Assembly: GCA_937969485.1 (NCBI GenBank)
Contig: CALBVQ010000177.1
Coordinates: 1 to 15,750, forward strand
Reading direction: 5' to 3'
Origin: an uncultured Saprospiraceae bacterium
GTDB taxonomy: Bacteria > Bacteroidota > Bacteroidia > Chitinophagales > Saprospiraceae
DNA length: 15,750 nt
Translations under genes and position numbers: made by a program
The notes under the pieces: model-generated
The model's database searches: none
What the model saw: only the letters and a program-made list of their open reading frames with translations
Told to the model about the DNA's origin: nothing
Shown here: positions 13,295 through 15,750 of the stretch, piece after piece
Layout of the letters: every line of letters starts with the position of its first letter
How positions within the stretch are numbered: the stretch's first letter is position 1

Positions 13295-14551
13295 CTATCT
13301 CTTTTTGTTCCTTGAGTTTGATTTGTTTCTATTTCCACCTGATCTTCCACCCGACTTTCCGCCTGATTTTCCTCTACCTGCGCCACCATAAGAAGACTTT
13401 TTAGGATTCCATTCAGGAGAAGTTCCCATTTCTTCTGGCACTTTCAACTTAACAATCTCTTGCTCTATGAGTTTCTCAATTTTACTAAATTTGTACATAT
13501 CGTCTTGATTTATCAAGGTGATAGCGACTCCAGTAGTATCAGCTCTAGCAGTTCTTCCTATTCTATGCACATAATCTTCAGCATCTCTCGGCACATCATA
13601 GTTAATCACCAAGTTGATATCAGCCACATCAATTCCACGAGAAAGTACATCGGTTGCAACAATAACTCTTGTTTGCTTAGATTTAAAACTCCTAAGAGCA
13701 GCTTCTCTTTCTTTTTGGTCGAGATCACTTGATACGGCAGCCACTTCGTAACCTTGCTTCGAAATAGCACGAACAATTGTTCCTACATTTTTCTTAGTTG
13801 AAGAGAAAACCAAAATTGATTTATATGCTGGTTTATCGTTAATCAGTTTTCGAATTAGCTTAGCTTTTTGCTCATCATGAGTAAGGTAAGCTGCTTGTAA
13901 GATACCTGCTGAAGGTTTCGAAATAGCGATGCTGATTTCAAACGGATTATTCAACATAGCCTTCGACAAGCTTCGAATTTTGGGTGGCATTGTAGCGCTG
14001 AAAAGTAGGTTTTGTCTCGTTTTTGGCATGTGCTTCACGATCCGCATAATGTCGTCATGAAATCCCATATCTAGCATTCTATCAGCTTCATCTAGAATCA
14101 AATACTCTACTTGTGAAAAATCTGTGTACTTGAAATTCAAGTGTGTGATTAGTTTTCCAGGAGTTGCAACAACTATGTCTGCTCCGTGCGCAAGAGCTTT
14201 TTTCTCTTGTTCAAATTCTTTACCGCTAGTACCCCCGTAAACTGGGATCGTACCTACTCCAGCGAAGTAAGAAAATGCTTGAATCTGTTGATCGATTTGT
14301 ATCACTAATTCTCTTGTTGGTGCTATGACAACACACCTAGTTCTTTTGGATGGTCGTTCGGATAGTTCGTTAAGAACGGGAAGAATAAACGCAGCTGTTT
14401 TTCCTGTTCCCGTTTGGGCGCAAGCCAATAAATCTCTCTTGTCAAGTATTGCTGGAATTGCCTGTTCTTGGATGGGTGTCGCTTTTTCAAATCCCATATA
14501 ATAAAGGGCATCTTGAATTAAATCGTTGAGACCGAGCTCGTCAAATGTCAT
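13295..14551 (-). CDS. DEAD-box ATP-dependent RNA helicase (RhlE-like)
   Basis: 418 residues. It unwinds or remodels RNA duplexes using ATP, probably in ribosome assembly, mRNA decay or cold adaptation. Motifs in order: Q motif around FEKATPIQEQ (Gln28), Walker A AQTGTGKT (45-52), PTREL (78-82), TPGKL (130-134), DEAD (154-157), SAT (185-187), a VFSSTKKN region (248-255), ATDVLSRGIDV (299-309) and HRIGRTAR (329-336). The C-terminal tail from about 385 is a short Gly/Arg/Lys-rich extension (GGRSGGNRNK) that would bind RNA without specificity. Overall architecture is closest to RhlE. It is followed after 2 bp by the thiolase and lies 79 bp downstream of fur on the same strand. No TAnnTTTG box was found directly upstream, so read-through from rel-fur is possible. 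Confidence 0.95.
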   Translation of the reverse strand: MTFDELGLNDLIQDALYYMGFEKATPIQEQAIPAILDKRDLLACAQTGTGKTAAFILPVLNELSERPSKRTRCVVIAPTRELVIQIDQQIQAFSYFAGVGTIPVYGGTSGKEFEQEKKALAHGADIVVATPGKLITHLNFKYTDFSQVEYLILDEADRMLDMGFHDDIMRIVKHMPKTRQNLLFSATMPPKIRSLSKAMLNNPFEISIAISKPSAGILQAAYLTHDEQKAKLIRKLINDKPAYKSILVFSSTKKNVGTIVRAISKQGYEVAAVSSDLDQKEREAALRSFKSKQTRVIVATDVLSRGIDVADINLVINYDVPRDAEDYVHRIGRTARADTTGVAITLINQDDMYKFSKIEKLIEQEIVKLKVPEEMGTSPEWNPKKSSYGGAGRGKSGGKSGGRSGGNRNKSNSRNKKR

Positions 14552-14630
14552 AAATAGAATGTTGTAAGAGAATTAGTAATTCTCATGAAATGATTTTTTT
14601 GCGGGCTCGTAGGCCCAAAATAAATAGTGG

Positions 14631-15104
14631 TTATTTGCTTTTCTGATCGCAGTCAGATTGGCATTTGCCGTATAGATTGAGATTATGATGAGTAACCTTA
14701 AAGTTAAGCATCTCTCCCATCATATTTTTTATATTCTGAATTCTAGGGTCGCAGAATTCAAGCACTTTACCGCAATCTACGCATATCAAATGGTCGTGTT
14801 GTTTATATCCATAACTTTTTTCGTACTGCGTCACATTTTTGCCAAACTGGTGTTTTGTGATTAAATCACAAGCCACGAGTAATTCAAGTGTGTTGTAAAC
14901 TGTTGCTCTGCTCACTCGATACTGCTGGGTCTTCATATGAATGTACAAGATTTCAGCATCGAAGTGATCAGTCCTTTTGTAAATCTCTTCTAGAATAGCG
15001 AATCGCTCTGGAGTTTTTCTCAAATTATTATTTTCCATATAATTTGTGAAGATTGTTCGTGCCTCTTCGAATAATTCTACGTTTAAAAAGCTCGCTGGTT
15101 CCAT
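14631..15104 (-). CDS. Fur-family transcriptional regulator
   Basis: 157 residues. Metal-dependent DNA-binding repressor of the Fur/PerR/Zur group. The N-terminal winged helix contains LRKTPERFAILEEI (28-41) and the recognition helix VSRATVYNTLELL (64-76). The C-terminal dimerisation domain has the HDHLICVDCGKVLEF segment with His103 and His105 and the structural zinc site CVDC (108, 111), completed by CQSDC (148, 152). Whether it senses iron, peroxide or zinc cannot be decided from these residues. Its ATG overlaps the TAA of rel by one base (TAATG), so translation is probably coupled to the (p)ppGpp enzyme. A weak GGGC/GCCC hairpin (14603-14616) follows the gene but has no T tract in the right place. 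Confidence 0.93.
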   Translation of the reverse strand: MEPASFLNVELFEEARTIFTNYMENNNLRKTPERFAILEEIYKRTDHFDAEILYIHMKTQQYRVSRATVYNTLELLVACDLITKHQFGKNVTQYEKSYGYKQHDHLICVDCGKVLEFCDPRIQNIKNMMGEMLNFKVTHHNLNLYGKCQSDCDQKSK

Positions 15105-15750
15105 TATTTCTTTACTTTTCTCACTACGTTAGAAATTCCATCTATCTCCATCAGGGCTTTTATCGCAATATTTAGCTGATCTGTGTTTAAAACAACTATC
15201 CCTATGTCTCCTTCAAAGTATCCTTCTTGTCCAGCAATGGCAAAGTTTCGAATATTTATTCCTAGCTGGTTACTGATTTTATCAGATATAGCTTGAATAA
15301 CACCGATGCCGGAGTCTACACCTGTAACAACAAGATCAACTACAAAGTTATTTCTCTTATCACCTACCCATTCTGCTTTTAGTACTCGATATCCGTAATT
15401 AGCTAGCAAATGAGTTGCGTTTTTGCAACTTGTCCTATGGATCTTTAATCCAGAGCCATTAGTCAAGTATGCAAATATATTATCTCCTTCCACAGGATTG
15501 CAGCAGGTTGCAAAATTATAACCATAGGTGTCGGCTGGTTCTCCATTTACAAGAATTTTCGACTTACTATCTTTATATACTTTCTTCGATTCATCCTTCT
15601 TAGACTGCGGGTCTTCTTGGGGAACGATCACATCAGTAACTACCTGCTCCTTAAGCTTAAGATGATGACCCTCTACTTCAAAAATCTTCAAGGCTGTAGA
15701 TAAATTTATCTCTCCTTGTGAGATCGAGAAAAATAGATCAGGTCTTGAAA
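15104..15750 (-). CDS. RelA/SpoT bifunctional (p)ppGpp synthetase/hydrolase, C-terminal part only
   Basis: The frame runs in from beyond the window edge and ends at 15104; the 214 visible residues are the regulatory C-terminus of a Rel enzyme (usually about 730 residues). After a short linker and a lysine-rich acidic insert come the zinc-finger/RIS motif NFATCCNPVEGDNIFAY with LKIHRTSC, then a C-terminal ACT domain (VVDLVVTGVDSGIGVIQAISD, ending ISNVVRKVKK). These parts sense ribosome stalling and regulate the N-terminal hydrolase and synthetase domains, which are outside the window. A TTG at 15691 is an internal Leu codon, not a start, since the frame stays open upstream with matching protein sequence. 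Upstream of and translationally coupled to the Fur-family gene. Confidence 0.93.
   Translation of the reverse strand, partial: SRPDLFFSISQGEINLSTALKIFEVEGHHLKLKEQVVTDVIVPQEDPQSKKDESKKVYKDSKSKILVNGEPADTYGYNFATCCNPVEGDNIFAYLTNGSGLKIHRTSCKNATHLLANYGYRVLKAEWVGDKRNNFVVDLVVTGVDSGIGVIQAISDKISNQLGINIRNFAIAGQEGYFEGDIGIVVLNTDQLNIAIKALMEIDGISNVVRKVKK

Noticed and set aside
14603..14616. Terminator after fur
   Set aside because: Only a 4-bp GGGC/GCCC stem. The A/T runs lie on the wrong side for an intrinsic terminator of a minus-strand gene.
1..15750. CRISPR array, transposase, integrase, toxin-antitoxin or defence module
   Set aside because: No regularly spaced repeats and no such proteins were found in the translated frames; the repeats seen are inverted or only paired.

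Overview
The window looks like chromosomal sequence from a member of the Bacteroidota, probably a marine Cytophagales or flavobacterial lineage. The sequence is AT-rich. One secreted protein ends in a type IX secretion (Por) sorting domain. The gene neighbourhoods (uppS-bamA; rel-fur) and TAnnTTTG promoter boxes fit that phylum. The genus cannot be read from this sequence.

Layout. 1-2372 (minus): uppS followed by bamA (3' part beyond the window edge), joining lipid-carrier synthesis to outer-membrane protein assembly. 2373-2629: non-coding, with a 12-bp palindrome. 2630-4555 (plus): a tight cluster of a small lipoprotein, a WecA/MraY-like polyprenyl-phosphate sugar-1-phosphate transferase and a FluC/CrcB fluoride channel. 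4628-6355 (minus): a secreted CotH-kinase-family protein with a T9SS sorting domain. 6543-6887 (plus): a small GIY-YIG-like protein. 6888-7291: a convergent gene-free stretch holding a conspicuously G+C-rich block (7031-7150) that can fold into one closed multi-stem structure. 7292-8245 (minus): thioredoxin followed by a small membrane protein of the DUF6992 type. 8491-11544 (plus): a 1017-residue secreted fibre protein with propeller-like repeats, a beta-roll of head-type repeats and a C-terminal peptidase S74 self-cleaving chaperone. 11545-11896: gene-free, with a nested inverted-repeat element and a strong terminator. 11897-11970 (minus): tRNA-Met(CAT) with a clear promoter. 12084-14551 (minus): a DEAD-box RNA helicase and a 3-oxoadipyl-CoA-type thiolase, 2 bp apart. 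14631-15750 (minus): fur and the C-terminal part of rel/spoT, joined by a TAATG overlap.

How the genes fit together. Most of the window is core envelope and stress physiology: undecaprenyl carrier, Bam machinery, polyprenyl-linked sugar transfer, (p)ppGpp control and Fur-family metal/peroxide control. The accessory interest lies in two secreted proteins (CotH-T9SS and the S74 fibre) and in two non-coding islands. The most promising undescribed item is the folded G+C-rich block at 7039-7150. The nested inverted-repeat element at 11587-11743 and a pair of 21-bp-phased direct repeats in front of the S74 gene come next. No defence system, CRISPR array, transposase or phage module was seen.
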